Assembly (NCBI GenBank): GCA_011390455.1 | Contig: JAABSI010000026.1 | Span: 1-34,545 of the forward strand | DNA length: 34,545 nucleotides | Source: Trueperaceae bacterium | GTDB lineage: Bacteria; Deinococcota; Deinococci; Deinococcales; Trueperaceae | Reading direction: 5' to 3' | In this document: in pieces, positions 7,398-16,614 of the stretch | Layout: every line of letters begins with the position of its first letter | Numbering within the stretch: position 1 is the stretch's first letter | Made by a program: the position numbers and the translations under genes | Notes under the pieces: model-generated | The model's database searches: none | What the model saw: the letters and a program-made list of their open reading frames with translations, nothing else | What the model was told of the DNA's origin: nothing

Positions 7398-8034
7398 GAC
7401 CCCAGGCTACCCGCCCCCCCTGCGCGTCGGGCTCACCGGTGCGGTGGGGGCCGGGAAGTCGAGCGTGGCGCGGCGGCTCGCGGCGCTCGGTGCGCGGGTG
7501 ATCGATGCGGACGCCCTCGCCCGGGCCGCGACCGAGGACCCGGAGGTCCTCGCGCGCATCGCGGCCGAGGTGGGCGCCGACCTGGTGGTCGACGGCCGGC
7601 TCGATCGCGGCGCGACCGCTGCTCGGGTGTTCGCCGACGCGGGCGCGCGCCGCGCGCTCGAGGGGATCGTGCACCCGTGGGTGCGCGCCCGGGCCGCCGC
7701 CGCCGAGGCCGCCGCCCGCGCCGAGGAGCCCCCGCCACCGATGGTCGTGCACGACGTGCCGCTGCTGTTCGAGAACGGCCTGGACGCGGGGATGGACGCC
7801 ACGGTCGTCGTGGTGGCCCCCTTCGCGCGGCGCGCCGAACGGCTCGCGGCGCGCTCGGGGTGGAGCGAGGCGGCGGTGCGCGCGCGCGATGCGGCGCAGC
7901 TCGATCCGGAAGAGAAGGCGCGGCGCGCCAGCTTCGTCATCGACAACGGCGGCGCCGAGGAGGACCTCGACGCCGCCGTGGCGGGGTTGTGGGGGCGCCT
8001 GCGGGCGCTCAGTCGGGGGGACGCTGGACGGTGA
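7396..8034 (+). CDS. coaE: Dephospho-CoA kinase
   Basis: This 212-residue P-loop kinase phosphorylates the 3'-hydroxyl of dephospho-CoA in the last step of coenzyme A synthesis. The Walker A motif GAVGAGKS is near residue 15, followed by VIDADALAR, IVHPWVRA, VHDVPLLFENG and the LID-type arginine-rich segment. I place the start at 7396 because GAAGGA (7386-7391) precedes it and the family begins here. An in-frame ATG at 7312 lies 5 nt after TACACT and would add 28 polar residues in a leaderless mRNA; both starts may be used. The last 26 nt overlap the convergent metallopeptidase gene. Confidence 0.87.
   Translation: MTPGYPPPLRVGLTGAVGAGKSSVARRLAALGARVIDADALARAATEDPEVLARIAAEVGADLVVDGRLDRGATAARVFADAGARRALEGIVHPWVRARAAAAEAAARAEEPPPPMVVHDVPLLFENGLDAGMDATVVVVAPFARRAERLAARSGWSEAAVRARDAAQLDPEEKARRASFVIDNGGAEEDLDAAVAGLWGRLRALSRGDAGR
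7404..7409 (-). promoter_or_regulatory. cca leaderless -10 box inside the coaE 5' coding end
   Basis: Minus-strand GGTAGCCT, 6-nt spacer, ATG at 7397. The promoter lies within the first codons of coaE. Confidence 0.55.
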
Positions 8035-10648
8035 TCGTGATCAGCGCCGGCTCCGATTCGAGCGAGCCCTCGCTGGCGATCAAGCGGATCTCCCACTGCT
8101 GGTTCACGGCCGAGCCGCCGTACGGGAAGTCGATCGTCGTGGAGGTGCCCGTGCCGGCGCTCGTCCACGTCGCGGTGCCGGCCCGCCGGTAGGACCATTG
8201 CAGCGCGCTGCCCGGCAGCGCGCCGCCGTCGCCCGCCTCGCCGGCGCCGACGACGTCCACGGGGTAGGACGTGATCCCGGCGTCGTCGTCGTACCAAGCG
8301 AAGAAGGCGCCGTCCGCCGGGCTGGTGATCGTCGCGGTCGGCGGGTCCTGCGCCACCGCGGTGAAGCTCACCGTGGCGCTCGCCGCGCCGTAGGTGACCT
8401 CGAGGGTGACCGGTCCGGCAGCGAAGCTCGCGTTGGTGTCGGCGCCGGTCGCGACGATGGCGTTGGTGGCGGCGTTGCGCCACACGACGGGGTACGTGGT
8501 CGCGCCGCCGGTGGCGACGTCGGCGCGCAGCCCGACCGGGTCGCCAGCGGCGCGCGTGCTGCCGGCCTCGGGTGCCGTGATCGAGACCGTAGGGGCGCAG
8601 GGCCCGCTCGCGCTCGTGGCTCCGGTGTCGGTCACCTCGAGCGTGGTGCTGGCGCCCGCGAGCGCAGTGGTGCCGCGCCGGGCGGTGGCCGTGACCACGT
8701 ACGTTCCGTCGCACACCGTCTGCTGCACGGTGGCGCCCAGCGCCGACGGGCCGAAGAAGAACGGGACCCCGCCGCCGACGGGCTCGTACGTCCACTGCAC
8801 GGTGACGTCGTCGCCCAGGTCGGCGCCGGTGGCGCGGAAGCCGATGCTCCCCTCGGCGACCGGGCCGTTCGGCGCGACGATCTCGAGCTCGCCGAAGCTC
8901 AGCGTGTGGTCGTACGTCTGGGTGCGTGAGGTGTTCGCGACCACCAGGTACGCGCGGCCGCCGCTCGCCGGCACCGACCAGGCCCAGTCGCGGCGGGCGT
9001 CGGTGTCGAAGCAGGCGCTGCCGCCCGCGCCGCCGTCGACGTAGAGCGCCGCCCGCACGGGGCTCGCCGAGGCGCTCAGCGCGAGCGCCTGGGTGTACCC
9101 GCCCGCCGAGGACGGCGCGTCGAGGCGGTAGACCTGGCTGGTGAGGGGGCCGAGGGTGCCGTTCTGGTCGGTCCCGCCGTTGGTCAGGTTCACGAGCGTC
9201 GGGGTGGCGGACGCACCGAGGAAGGCGCAGCTGTCGCCGAAGCGTCCTGGGTCGGGGTTGTACTGCTTCTCGTAGACCTGGTTGCGCACCCAACCCCAGT
9301 AGGCGGCCGAGAGCCCGGCCAGCGCGCTGGTGCCGCCGAACTCTGCGGGGTACTCGTCGCGCAGCGTGGCGTCGATCTCGAAGGCGCGCTGCCCCTCGGC
9401 CATGAAGGGCTCCAGGAAGCTGGCGTCGGTGTGGCCGAAGCGCTGCGCGAGGTACATCCAGAAGTCCTGCGCCAGGTACTCGTCGGATGGGGCCGCTCCC
9501 CAAGCGCTGCCCGTCCAGCGCGAGCGCTCCAGCGTCGTCTCGACGGTGCGCGGCGGCCGGCCGTCGCGCACGAGCGTGGCGTAGTCCGTCTGCAGCAGCA
9601 CCGCCTGCCCCTCGATCGACCAGCGCGAGGCGAGCCACTCGCCGTCCGCGAACGAGAGCCCGTAGCCGTATTGGGTGGCGTGGACGTACTCGTGGCGCAC
9701 CGTTTCGCGGTCGCCGGCGTCGACGCCGCCGGTGCCGACCGCGACCCACACGCGCCCGCTGCCCGAGCTGAACATGCCGCCGGCGATCGCGGTGCTCGCC
9801 GGGCGCATCTCGATCCGGTAGTCGCCGGGCTCGATCACGTACACGAACCCACCGAACGAACGGACGACGACGTCGCGCTCGAGGTGCGGATCGTCGGTGA
9901 AGCCCAGGGCCGTCAGCGCGTCGTAGGCGTCCTCGAGCTCCGCGGCGAGGGCGTCGAGGTCGGCCTGGCCGCAGGTCTCGACGGCGGATCCGTAGCCGGG
10001 GCCGCACACGCCGCCGAAGCCGGGGGTCGTCTGCGCCGGCCGCACCGCCTCCGGTCCGCTCGCGGCCGCGGAGACGGTGGGGGTGTCGCCCCCGTCGACG
10101 CGGACGACGATCGCCGTCCAGCCCTGCTCCGGGACCACGAGGGCGGTCGCGACCAGGCGGTCGTCGGCCGGGTCGTAGAAGGTCTGCAGCACCACCCACG
10201 AGGGGCCCGGGAGCGGACCGTCCTCCGGCGGCGCCGCGTAGGCGACGTCGTCCTCGAGGATCGCGATGGCGAGCCCGTCCGGGTCCTCGCCGGCGGGCAC
10301 GGGCAGCGTCAGCACCAGCGGCTGGGCGGGCCCGGTGCGGAGCGTCGGGACGGCGCTCAGGCGGACGGCCCCGCCGAGCGACGCGAGCCCGTCCGGGAGC
10401 GGGACGCCGCCGGATGGGTCGCTGGTGGCGGCGATCGAGAGGTCGACCCGCCCCTCGAAGGCGCCTTCGGGGGCGTACAGGCTGGCGCCCGCGCCCTCGG
10501 CGACGTCGCCGGCGCCGAAGCCTCCGTCGACGGGGGCGCCGCCGCCGCAGGCGGCGAGGGCGAAGAGGAGGGCGAGGGCCACGATCGACCGTCGCGCCAT
10601 CCGGCGACGGGATCGAGGGGGCGTGCAGGGTCGCGTGGGCTCGAGCAT
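8009..10648 (-). CDS. Lipoprotein with HEYVH zinc-metallopeptidase motif and Ig-like C-terminal region
   Basis: The product has about 879 residues. A lipobox (LLFALAAC, lipidated Cys about residue 34, or 18 if the start at 10600 is used) predicts anchoring at the outer surface. Residues about 35-210 look like a beta-rich module. At about 318 lies HEYVHATQYG, followed 23 residues later by WSIEGQA: the HExxH plus downstream glutamate of gluzincin-type peptidases. From about 520 to the end the sequence is Thr/Gly/Val-rich beta repeats with the look of bacterial Ig-like or PKD-like domains. The start at 10648 has GGAGG eight nt upstream. Substrate is unknown. The 3' end overlaps coaE by 26 nt. 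Confidence 0.82.
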   Translation of the reverse strand: MLEPTRPCTPPRSRRRMARRSIVALALLFALAACGGGAPVDGGFGAGDVAEGAGASLYAPEGAFEGRVDLSIAATSDPSGGVPLPDGLASLGGAVRLSAVPTLRTGPAQPLVLTLPVPAGEDPDGLAIAILEDDVAYAAPPEDGPLPGPSWVVLQTFYDPADDRLVATALVVPEQGWTAIVVRVDGGDTPTVSAAASGPEAVRPAQTTPGFGGVCGPGYGSAVETCGQADLDALAAELEDAYDALTALGFTDDPHLERDVVVRSFGGFVYVIEPGDYRIEMRPASTAIAGGMFSSGSGRVWVAVGTGGVDAGDRETVRHEYVHATQYGYGLSFADGEWLASRWSIEGQAVLLQTDYATLVRDGRPPRTVETTLERSRWTGSAWGAAPSDEYLAQDFWMYLAQRFGHTDASFLEPFMAEGQRAFEIDATLRDEYPAEFGGTSALAGLSAAYWGWVRNQVYEKQYNPDPGRFGDSCAFLGASATPTLVNLTNGGTDQNGTLGPLTSQVYRLDAPSSAGGYTQALALSASASPVRAALYVDGGAGGSACFDTDARRDWAWSVPASGGRAYLVVANTSRTQTYDHTLSFGELEIVAPNGPVAEGSIGFRATGADLGDDVTVQWTYEPVGGGVPFFFGPSALGATVQQTVCDGTYVVTATARRGTTALAGASTTLEVTDTGATSASGPCAPTVSITAPEAGSTRAAGDPVGLRADVATGGATTYPVVWRNAATNAIVATGADTNASFAAGPVTLEVTYGAASATVSFTAVAQDPPTATITSPADGAFFAWYDDDAGITSYPVDVVGAGEAGDGGALPGSALQWSYRRAGTATWTSAGTGTSTTIDFPYGGSAVNQQWEIRLIASEGSLESEPALITITVQRPPD

Positions 10649-10685
10649 GGGTCGGACCTCCGGTCGGTGGCGAGGACGTGGCGGC

Positions 10686-10691
10686 ACCGTA
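10686..10691 (-). promoter_or_regulatory. -10 box of the metallopeptidase lipoprotein gene
   Basis: Minus-strand GGTACGGT contains TACGGT, with GGAGG and ATG (10648) following about 40 nt downstream. Confidence 0.38.
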
Positions 10692-10802
10692 CCGGCGGGG
10701 CGTCAAAAACCCGTCACAGCGGAGCGTTCGCTGGCGACGCCGCGCGCAGGCCTCGACGGCGTCATCATGAAGTTCTCACTGTTCGCGCTGCGCCGCGCCT
10801 GA

Positions 10803-10808
10803 TAGCCT
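10803..10808 (+). promoter_or_regulatory. -10 box of the membrane hydrolase gene
   Basis: GATAGCCT contains TAGCCT. The leader to the ATG at 10869 would be about 54 nt. The 220-nt divergent region 10649-10868 otherwise holds nothing I recognise. Confidence 0.42.
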
Positions 10809-10868
10809 GGCGCCATACCGAGTACGACGCACGCCCGAGCGCCTGGACGGGTGCCGGAGGGAGCGGAT

Positions 10869-12617
10869 ATGGACCGAGGGACCGGACGGAGCACGTTCTT
10901 GCTCATCGTCGCGCTTTTGCTCGTGTTCGGCGGCGGCGCCATCGCCACGCTGGTGCAGACCGATTTCGGCGCCGTCCGTGTGCAGGACGTGCGGTTCGCG
11001 GTCGCCGACGGCCGCGTGGTGCATGCCAAGCTCTACCGACCGCGCGGCGCCACCGCCGAATCGCCGGCGCCCGGGGTGTTGGCCGTGCACGGCTACATCA
11101 ACGCGAACGGCACCCAGTCGCCCTACGCGATCGAGCTCGCGCGCCGCGGTTACGTCGTGCTCGCGATCGATCAACCCGGGCACGGCTACTCCGACCCGCC
11201 CGCCTTCGCCGGCGGTTACGGGGGCCCCGAATCGCTCGCCTACCTGCGCTCGCTCGCCTTCGTCGACCTGGATCAGGTGGTGCTCTCCGGCCACTCGATG
11301 GGTGGCTGGGCGGTCCTGATCGCCGCGGCCGTGGCGCCCGACGCCTACACCTCGATCGTGGTCTCGGGCTCCTCGACGGGCACCTTGGGCGCGCCCGAGG
11401 GCACGCCGACCTACCCGCGCAACCTGGGGCTCGTGTTCAGCCAGTACGACGAGTTCTCCGAGCTCATGTGGGGCGCCCCGACGGGCGCGGCGGCCGCCGC
11501 GACCCCCAAGATGCAGGCGCTGTTCGGCACCGACGCCCCGGTCGAGCCCGAGCGCCTGTACGGCGACCCGGCCGCGGGCACCGCGCGCATGCTGTACGCC
11601 CCGCCGGTCACGCACCCGGGCGACCACATCACCACCGCGGGCATCGCGCCGGTGATCGACTGGGTGCAGCGCACGACCGACGCCCCCTTCGAGCTCGCGC
11701 CCAGCGACCAGGTCTGGATGTGGAAGGAGGCGGGCACCGGCATCGCCCTGCTCGGCTTCGTCTTCGCGCTCTTCGCCGTCGCCGGCCTGTTGCTCGATGC
11801 GCGCGCCTTCGCGCCGCTCGCCAACCGGAGCGCACCGGCCGCGGGCTTGACCGGTTTCGGTTGGTGGCTCGGCGCGGCGATCGCCGCCGCGATCCCCGCG
11901 GCCACCTTCTTCTGGGCGCAGAACGAGACCAACCGGCTCCTGACCCCCAACGCCTGGTTCCCGCAGCAGATCACCAACGGGTTGACGGGCTGGGCGCTGT
12001 TCAACGGCGCGATCACGCTGGTGCTGGTGCTCCTGTGGTTCGTGGTGGCGGGGCGTCGGCACGGCGCGCGGCTCGACACGCTCGGCCTGCGCGTCGGCGG
12101 CTTCTTCCGGGCGATCGTCTTCGCCCTGCTGGTCGTCGGCGCCGGGTACGCGCTGCTCGCCCTGTCCGACGGGCTCTTCCATACCGACTTCCGCGTGTGG
12201 GTGGTGGCGGTCAAGCTGCTGTCCACCGAACAGCTGCGCATCGCGCTGGTCTACCTGCTGCCGTTCCTCGCCTTCTTCCTGGTGTTCGGGATGGCGCTCC
12301 ACGGGCAGCTGCGGCCGCGCGGCAGCGGCGACGAGGGGGCCGATGCGATGGTGGCGAACGCGCTGATCGCGGTCGGCGGGTTCCTCGTCCTGCTCGGCGT
12401 CCAGTACGTGCCGCTGCTCACGGGCGAGCCGCTGCCCTTCGGGGAGCCGCTGCTGACGATCGTGGCGTTCCAGCTGCTCTTCCTGATGCCCGTCGTGGCG
12501 ATGCTCTCGACGTACCTCTTCCGGCGCACCGGCAGCGTCTGGCCGGGGGCCTGGGTGAACGCCCTGCTCGTCACGTGGTACGTGGTCGCCAGCCAGGCGA
12601 CCCACGTCGCGGGGTAG
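10869..12617 (+). CDS. Alpha/beta hydrolase fused to a polytopic membrane domain
   Basis: The product has 582 residues. One N-terminal transmembrane segment (about 9-28) is followed by an extracytoplasmic alpha/beta hydrolase domain (about 45-310) with VLAVHGY, a nucleophile elbow GHSMGG (Ser about 143) and GDHITT supplying the likely catalytic histidine. The C-terminal third (about 315-582) holds six or seven further hydrophobic segments. The start at 10869 is chosen for GGAGGGAG immediately upstream; GTG at 10851 would place that purine run inside the gene. Related dienelactone-hydrolase-like esterases are usually soluble, so the membrane domain is unusual. Substrate is unknown. A strong hairpin separates it from the convergent gene. 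Confidence 0.82.
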   Translation: MDRGTGRSTFLLIVALLLVFGGGAIATLVQTDFGAVRVQDVRFAVADGRVVHAKLYRPRGATAESPAPGVLAVHGYINANGTQSPYAIELARRGYVVLAIDQPGHGYSDPPAFAGGYGGPESLAYLRSLAFVDLDQVVLSGHSMGGWAVLIAAAVAPDAYTSIVVSGSSTGTLGAPEGTPTYPRNLGLVFSQYDEFSELMWGAPTGAAAAATPKMQALFGTDAPVEPERLYGDPAAGTARMLYAPPVTHPGDHITTAGIAPVIDWVQRTTDAPFELAPSDQVWMWKEAGTGIALLGFVFALFAVAGLLLDARAFAPLANRSAPAAGLTGFGWWLGAAIAAAIPAATFFWAQNETNRLLTPNAWFPQQITNGLTGWALFNGAITLVLVLLWFVVAGRRHGARLDTLGLRVGGFFRAIVFALLVVGAGYALLALSDGLFHTDFRVWVVAVKLLSTEQLRIALVYLLPFLAFFLVFGMALHGQLRPRGSGDEGADAMVANALIAVGGFLVLLGVQYVPLLTGEPLPFGEPLLTIVAFQLLFLMPVVAMLSTYLFRRTGSVWPGAWVNALLVTWYVVASQATHVAG

Positions 12618-12646
12618 CGCCCGAGGTTCGACCCTGCGTCCAGGCG

Positions 12647-12680
12647 GAGGAGCCCGCGGTCCGAAGACCGCGGGCTCCTC
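12647..12680. terminator. Bidirectional hairpin between convergent genes
   Basis: Perfect 15-bp stem (12647-12661 with 12666-12680) and a CGAA loop, 30 nt after the hydrolase stop and 34 nt after the stop of the minus-strand gene. No clear T-run on either side. Confidence 0.75.
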
Positions 12681-12713
12681 GCTGCCGGTGGTTCGGGTCG
12701 CCGCCGGTCCAGC

Positions 12714-14525
12714 TCAGCGCAGGTCGATGCGGCCGACCTCGGCCCCCTCGATGCGATCGCCGTTCGAACGGCTCCAGCTCACCGAACCCGAGAAGCGCGG
12801 GGCGATCGCCTCGAGGTAGGCATCGATCGCGGCGGTCGCGCGCTCGACCGCGGCGAAGTCGATGCCGCCGCCCGCGAAGCCGGCGAGCAACTGCACCTGC
12901 TGCGCGAGGAGCGCGCCCGTGGCCTCGAGGGTCGCGCGGTCGTCGGTCAGCACGAAGGCGGTCGCGTCGGACGGCACCTCGACCAGCAGGCGGTCGAGGG
13001 CCGCGGGCAGCGCGACGCCGGCGGCGCCGGCCTCGAGCACGTCCACCAGGCCCTCCTCGGTGGTCGCGATCAGCGCCACCGCGCCGGACGGGCCGGCGGC
13101 GACGGCGGTCGCGAGCGTGAGGCCCGGGACCACGTCGTACGCCCGCACCGTGGTACCGGCCACGGTCCGTTCGCGCATCGCGACGACCGGACCGTTGCCC
13201 GGCTGCGCGAACGGATCGGCGAACATCACCGCCCGCTGCGCGAGCGCCTCGAGCGCGCGCGCCAGCCCGGCCTCCGCGACGGCGGCGTCGCGCGCGCGCA
13301 GCACGAGCACGCTCTCGCCGAGCAGGTCCTCGGCGGGGGCGCCGAGCTCGACGACGCTGCCGGTGCCCGTCTGCACGATCGCCAGCCCCGGGAGCGTCCA
13401 GGCGAACAGGTCCGCGAGCGGATCGACGCCGATGACGTCCCGAACGGTGCGGTCGAGGTCGGCCACGCCGAGCTCGGTCAGGCCCTGGACCAGGTCGCGC
13501 ACGTACGACCACCACGCGGTGGGGTCGAGGGCGGTCACCTGCACCGACAGCGCGTCGGCGGGGACCCACGCGAGCAGTTCGCGCGGCGCCGGGTCGGCGG
13601 TGCCGAGCAGGCTGCGCAGCGCCGGATCGCGGCCCTCGCCGTCGAGGCGGCGCAGCGTGGTCGTGTGGGTGCCCTCCTCGGTCAGGCGGGTGACGCCCGC
13701 ATACGCGCCGAGGGTCTCGAGCATGGCGGTGAGGCGCGCCACGCTGCGGTCGAAGCCGAGGCCGTCGGCCAGCGGTGCGAGCGCGCGGGCGAGCGGCCCC
13801 AGGTCGAGGAAGCCGTACAGCTCGCCGGCCTCGAGCGTGCCGAGCGTCGCGGCGACGCCGGGCGCGTCGAGGAAGCTGGGTTCGCTCGCTCCTTGCACGG
13901 CGCGCAGCACGCCTCGGAGCACGTCGGGGTTGGTCGTCAGCGCGAGCAGGTCGCCGGTGCGCACCGCGGCCAACGGGAAGCCATCCCCCTGCGGCACCAC
14001 GACGAAGCCCACCGAGCCTTCGTTCAGCGTCTGCGCGCCGGGCTCGCCGGCCACGCGCGCCAACAGCGCGTCGAAGCGGCCGGCGAGCTCCGCGTCGACG
14101 CGCGCCAGGAGCGTCAGGGCCGGCAGCGGGTTGAAGGGGCTGATCGAGACGCCGATCCAGGCCTCCTGCGCCACGAGGTCGAAGGGATCGACCCCTTCGA
14201 GTTCGGGCGGGAGCTGGTCGGCGAGCGCCTCGGCGTCGAGGTCGGTCCCGGTGGCCGCCCCGGCCATGCCGGCGACGTCGGCGCCGCCGAGCACCTCGAG
14301 CAGCGCTTCGCCCACGCCGAGTTCGACCCAGGGGTCGACGAGCGGTGCGAGCAGGTCGCTGGCGTCGCCGAGCCCGTGCAGGCCCAGCGCGAAGGCGGTG
14401 TCGGCGGGCAGCAGGCGCGCGAGGTCCTGCGCGCGCGCGGTCGGTAGGAGGGCGACCAGGGCGAGCGTCGCCGCGGCCAGGAGCGCGGGCAGCGCGCGGG
14501 CGGTTCGGGTGCGGGTTCGGGTCAT
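12714..14525 (-). CDS. Exported DUF3352-like protein
   Basis: The product has about 603 residues. A signal peptide (hydrophobic core from about residue 9 to 30, likely cleavage after ARA) is followed by LARLLPADTAFALGLHGL, a beginning typical of DUF3352 proteins, which repeat pairs of such substrate-less domains and have no known function. The remainder alternates alpha and beta segments with no cysteine and no catalytic motif I can identify. I prefer ATG 14525 because GGAG lies upstream and a CATCAT box ends 7 nt before it; ATG 14534 and 14561 are in frame. It lies 73 nt downstream of tkt on the same strand. Confidence 0.78.
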   Translation of the reverse strand: MTRTRTRTARALPALLAAATLALVALLPTARAQDLARLLPADTAFALGLHGLGDASDLLAPLVDPWVELGVGEALLEVLGGADVAGMAGAATGTDLDAEALADQLPPELEGVDPFDLVAQEAWIGVSISPFNPLPALTLLARVDAELAGRFDALLARVAGEPGAQTLNEGSVGFVVVPQGDGFPLAAVRTGDLLALTTNPDVLRGVLRAVQGASEPSFLDAPGVAATLGTLEAGELYGFLDLGPLARALAPLADGLGFDRSVARLTAMLETLGAYAGVTRLTEEGTHTTTLRRLDGEGRDPALRSLLGTADPAPRELLAWVPADALSVQVTALDPTAWWSYVRDLVQGLTELGVADLDRTVRDVIGVDPLADLFAWTLPGLAIVQTGTGSVVELGAPAEDLLGESVLVLRARDAAVAEAGLARALEALAQRAVMFADPFAQPGNGPVVAMRERTVAGTTVRAYDVVPGLTLATAVAAGPSGAVALIATTEEGLVDVLEAGAAGVALPAALDRLLVEVPSDATAFVLTDDRATLEATGALLAQQVQLLAGFAGGGIDFAAVERATAAIDAYLEAIAPRFSGSVSWSRSNGDRIEGAEVGRIDLR

Positions 14526-14598
14526 GGGCTCCATGATGCCCGCCCCGACGATGGCGACCATGAGACGGGCGTCACGGACGCCATGCCCGGCGCGGGCT

Positions 14599-16614
14599 TC
14601 AGCTTCGGGCGGAGCCTCGCGCGAGGACCCGGCGCGCGGCCGCGACGACGTTCGCGGTCGTGAACCCGAACTCCTCCATCAGCGTGTCCCCCGGCGCCGA
14701 GGCGCCGAAGCGGTCGATGCCGACGACCTCGCCCTCCAGGCCCACGTAGCGCGCCCAGCCGAAGGTCGCGCCCGCTTCGATGGCGACCCGGGCGCGCACG
14801 TCCGGCGGCAGCACCGACGCGCGGTACGCCTCGTCCTGGGCTTCGAAGCGCTCCCAGGAGGGGAGGCTGACCACGCGCGCGCGCACGCCCTCGCCCGAGA
14901 GCGCCTCGCGGGCGGCGAGCGCCAGCGATACCTCGGATCCGGTCGCCACGAGCAGCACGTCGGCGTCCTCGTCCGCACCCGCCGCGACGTAGCCACCGCG
15001 CGCGACCGCGCCGGCGGGCACCTCGAGGTGGGGCACGCTCTGGCGCGTGAGCGCCAGCACCGTGGGGCCGTCCGTGCGCTCCAGCGCGGCGAGCCACGCT
15101 TGCGCGGTCTCGTTGGCGTCGGCCGGACGGAAGACGGTGACGTTGGGGATGGCGCGCAGCGACGCCAGGGTGCCGATCGGTTGGTGGGTGGGGCCGTCGC
15201 CGCCCAGGCCGATCGAGTCGTGGGTGAGGACGTAGACGACCGGCTGGCTCATCAGGGCCGACAGCCGCAGCGCGGGCCGCAGGTAGTCGGCGAAGATCAG
15301 GAAGGTGCCGACGAAGGGGCGGATCCCGCCGTGCAGCGCCATCCCGTTCGCGGTCGCCGCCATCGCGTGCTCGCGGACGCCGAAGTGGATCGTCCGGCCG
15401 GCGTGGTCGCCGGCCTCCATCGCCCGCTCGTCCGGAAGGTCGGTGTAGTTCGACCCCGCCAGGTCGGCCGAGCCTCCGACCAGCTCCGGCAGATGCGGCG
15501 CCAGCGCGTGCAGCACCTGCTGCGAGGCCTTGCGCGTGGCGATGCCCTTGGCGTCCGGCGCCCAGGTGGGCACGTCGGCGCCGAAGCCGTCGGGCAGGCC
15601 GCGGTGGATGGTGCGGGCGAGCTCGGCGGCGAGGTCGGGGTGCGCGGCCTCGTAGGCGCTCCAGGTGGCGCGCCACGCCGCGTGCGCCTCCGCCCCCTCC
15701 ACCGCCGCCTCGCGGTAGTGCACGCGCACGTCGTCGGGGACGGTGAAGGCGGGCCAGTCGATGCCGAGCGCCGCCTTCGTCGCCGCCGCCTCCTCGTCGC
15801 CGAGCGGCGAGCCGTGGACCTTGCTGGTGCCGGCGCGCTTGGGCGAGCCGTAGCCGATGATCGTCTTGACGACGATCAGCGAGGGGCGGTCGCCCACCGC
15901 GCGCGCTTGCGCCAGGGCGTGCTCGAGGGCCGGGGCGTCGTTGCCGTCTTCGACCGTCTGCACGTGCCAGCCGTAGGCGCGGTACCGGGCGGGGACGTCC
16001 TCGCTGAAGGTGATGGACGTGGGTCCGTCGATGCTGATGTCGTTGTCGTCGTACAGGACGATCAGCTTGCCGAGGCCGAGGTGGCCGGCGAGGCTGCTCG
16101 CTTCGCTCGAGACGCCCTCCATCAGGTCGCCGTCGCTGGCGATCACGTAGGTGTGGTGGTCGATCACGCGCAGGTCGTCGCGGTTGTAGCGGGCGGCCAG
16201 GTGCGCCTCGGCCATCGCCATGCCGACCGCGGTCGAGATGCCCTGACCGAGCGGCCCGGTGGTCGTCTCGACGCCGGGCGTGTGCCCCACCTCGGGGTGG
16301 CCCGGGGTTCGGCTCCCCCACTGGCGGTAGCCGCGCAGGTCGTCCATCGACAGGTCGTAGCCGGTCAGGTGCAGCAGCGCGTACTGGAGCATCGAGCCGT
16401 GGCCGGCCGACTGCACGTAGCGGTCGCGGTTCCACCACTTCGGGTCCGTCGGGTCGTGGCGCATCGCGTGGCGGAACAGCACGTACCCCATGGTGGCCGC
16501 CCCCATGGGCATGCCGGGGTGCCCGTCGCCGGACGCTTGGGTCGCGTCGATCGTCAGGGCGCGCACGGCGTTGGCGGAGCGGCGTACGAGGGCGGGGTCG
16601 GGGAGCGTGCTCAT
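14599..16614 (-). CDS. tkt: Transketolase
   Basis: The 671-residue thiamine-diphosphate enzyme transfers two-carbon ketol units in the non-oxidative pentose phosphate pathway. Family motifs are present throughout: [40 protein letters not shown] (ThDP/Mg binding), [25 protein letters not shown], and [15 protein letters not shown]. The length is standard. The ATG at 16614 overlaps the thioesterase stop as ATGA, and GGAGGA lies just upstream inside that gene, so the two are translationally coupled. No own promoter is apparent. The catalytic motifs are intact. Confidence 0.96.
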   Translation of the reverse strand: MSTLPDPALVRRSANAVRALTIDATQASGDGHPGMPMGAATMGYVLFRHAMRHDPTDPKWWNRDRYVQSAGHGSMLQYALLHLTGYDLSMDDLRGYRQWGSRTPGHPEVGHTPGVETTTGPLGQGISTAVGMAMAEAHLAARYNRDDLRVIDHHTYVIASDGDLMEGVSSEASSLAGHLGLGKLIVLYDDNDISIDGPTSITFSEDVPARYRAYGWHVQTVEDGNDAPALEHALAQARAVGDRPSLIVVKTIIGYGSPKRAGTSKVHGSPLGDEEAAATKAALGIDWPAFTVPDDVRVHYREAAVEGAEAHAAWRATWSAYEAAHPDLAAELARTIHRGLPDGFGADVPTWAPDAKGIATRKASQQVLHALAPHLPELVGGSADLAGSNYTDLPDERAMEAGDHAGRTIHFGVREHAMAATANGMALHGGIRPFVGTFLIFADYLRPALRLSALMSQPVVYVLTHDSIGLGGDGPTHQPIGTLASLRAIPNVTVFRPADANETAQAWLAALERTDGPTVLALTRQSVPHLEVPAGAVARGGYVAAGADEDADVLLVATGSEVSLALAAREALSGEGVRARVVSLPSWERFEAQDEAYRASVLPPDVRARVAIEAGATFGWARYVGLEGEVVGIDRFGASAPGDTLMEEFGFTTANVVAAARRVLARGSARS

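Noticed and set aside
10769..10802. 11-codon ORF (MKFSLFALRRA) upstream of the hydrolase gene
   Set aside because: No ribosome binding site or leaderless box fits it, and it ends upstream of the hydrolase promoter.
12610..12660. GGTTCGACCCT resembling a tRNA T-loop
   Set aside because: The flanking stems do not pair and no anticodon or acceptor arm is found; the nearby strong stem is a terminator.
9431..13120. Open frame of 1229 codons on the plus strand
   Set aside because: It shadows the metallopeptidase (opposite strand) and the hydrolase (other frame), with an Arg-rich product and no motif.
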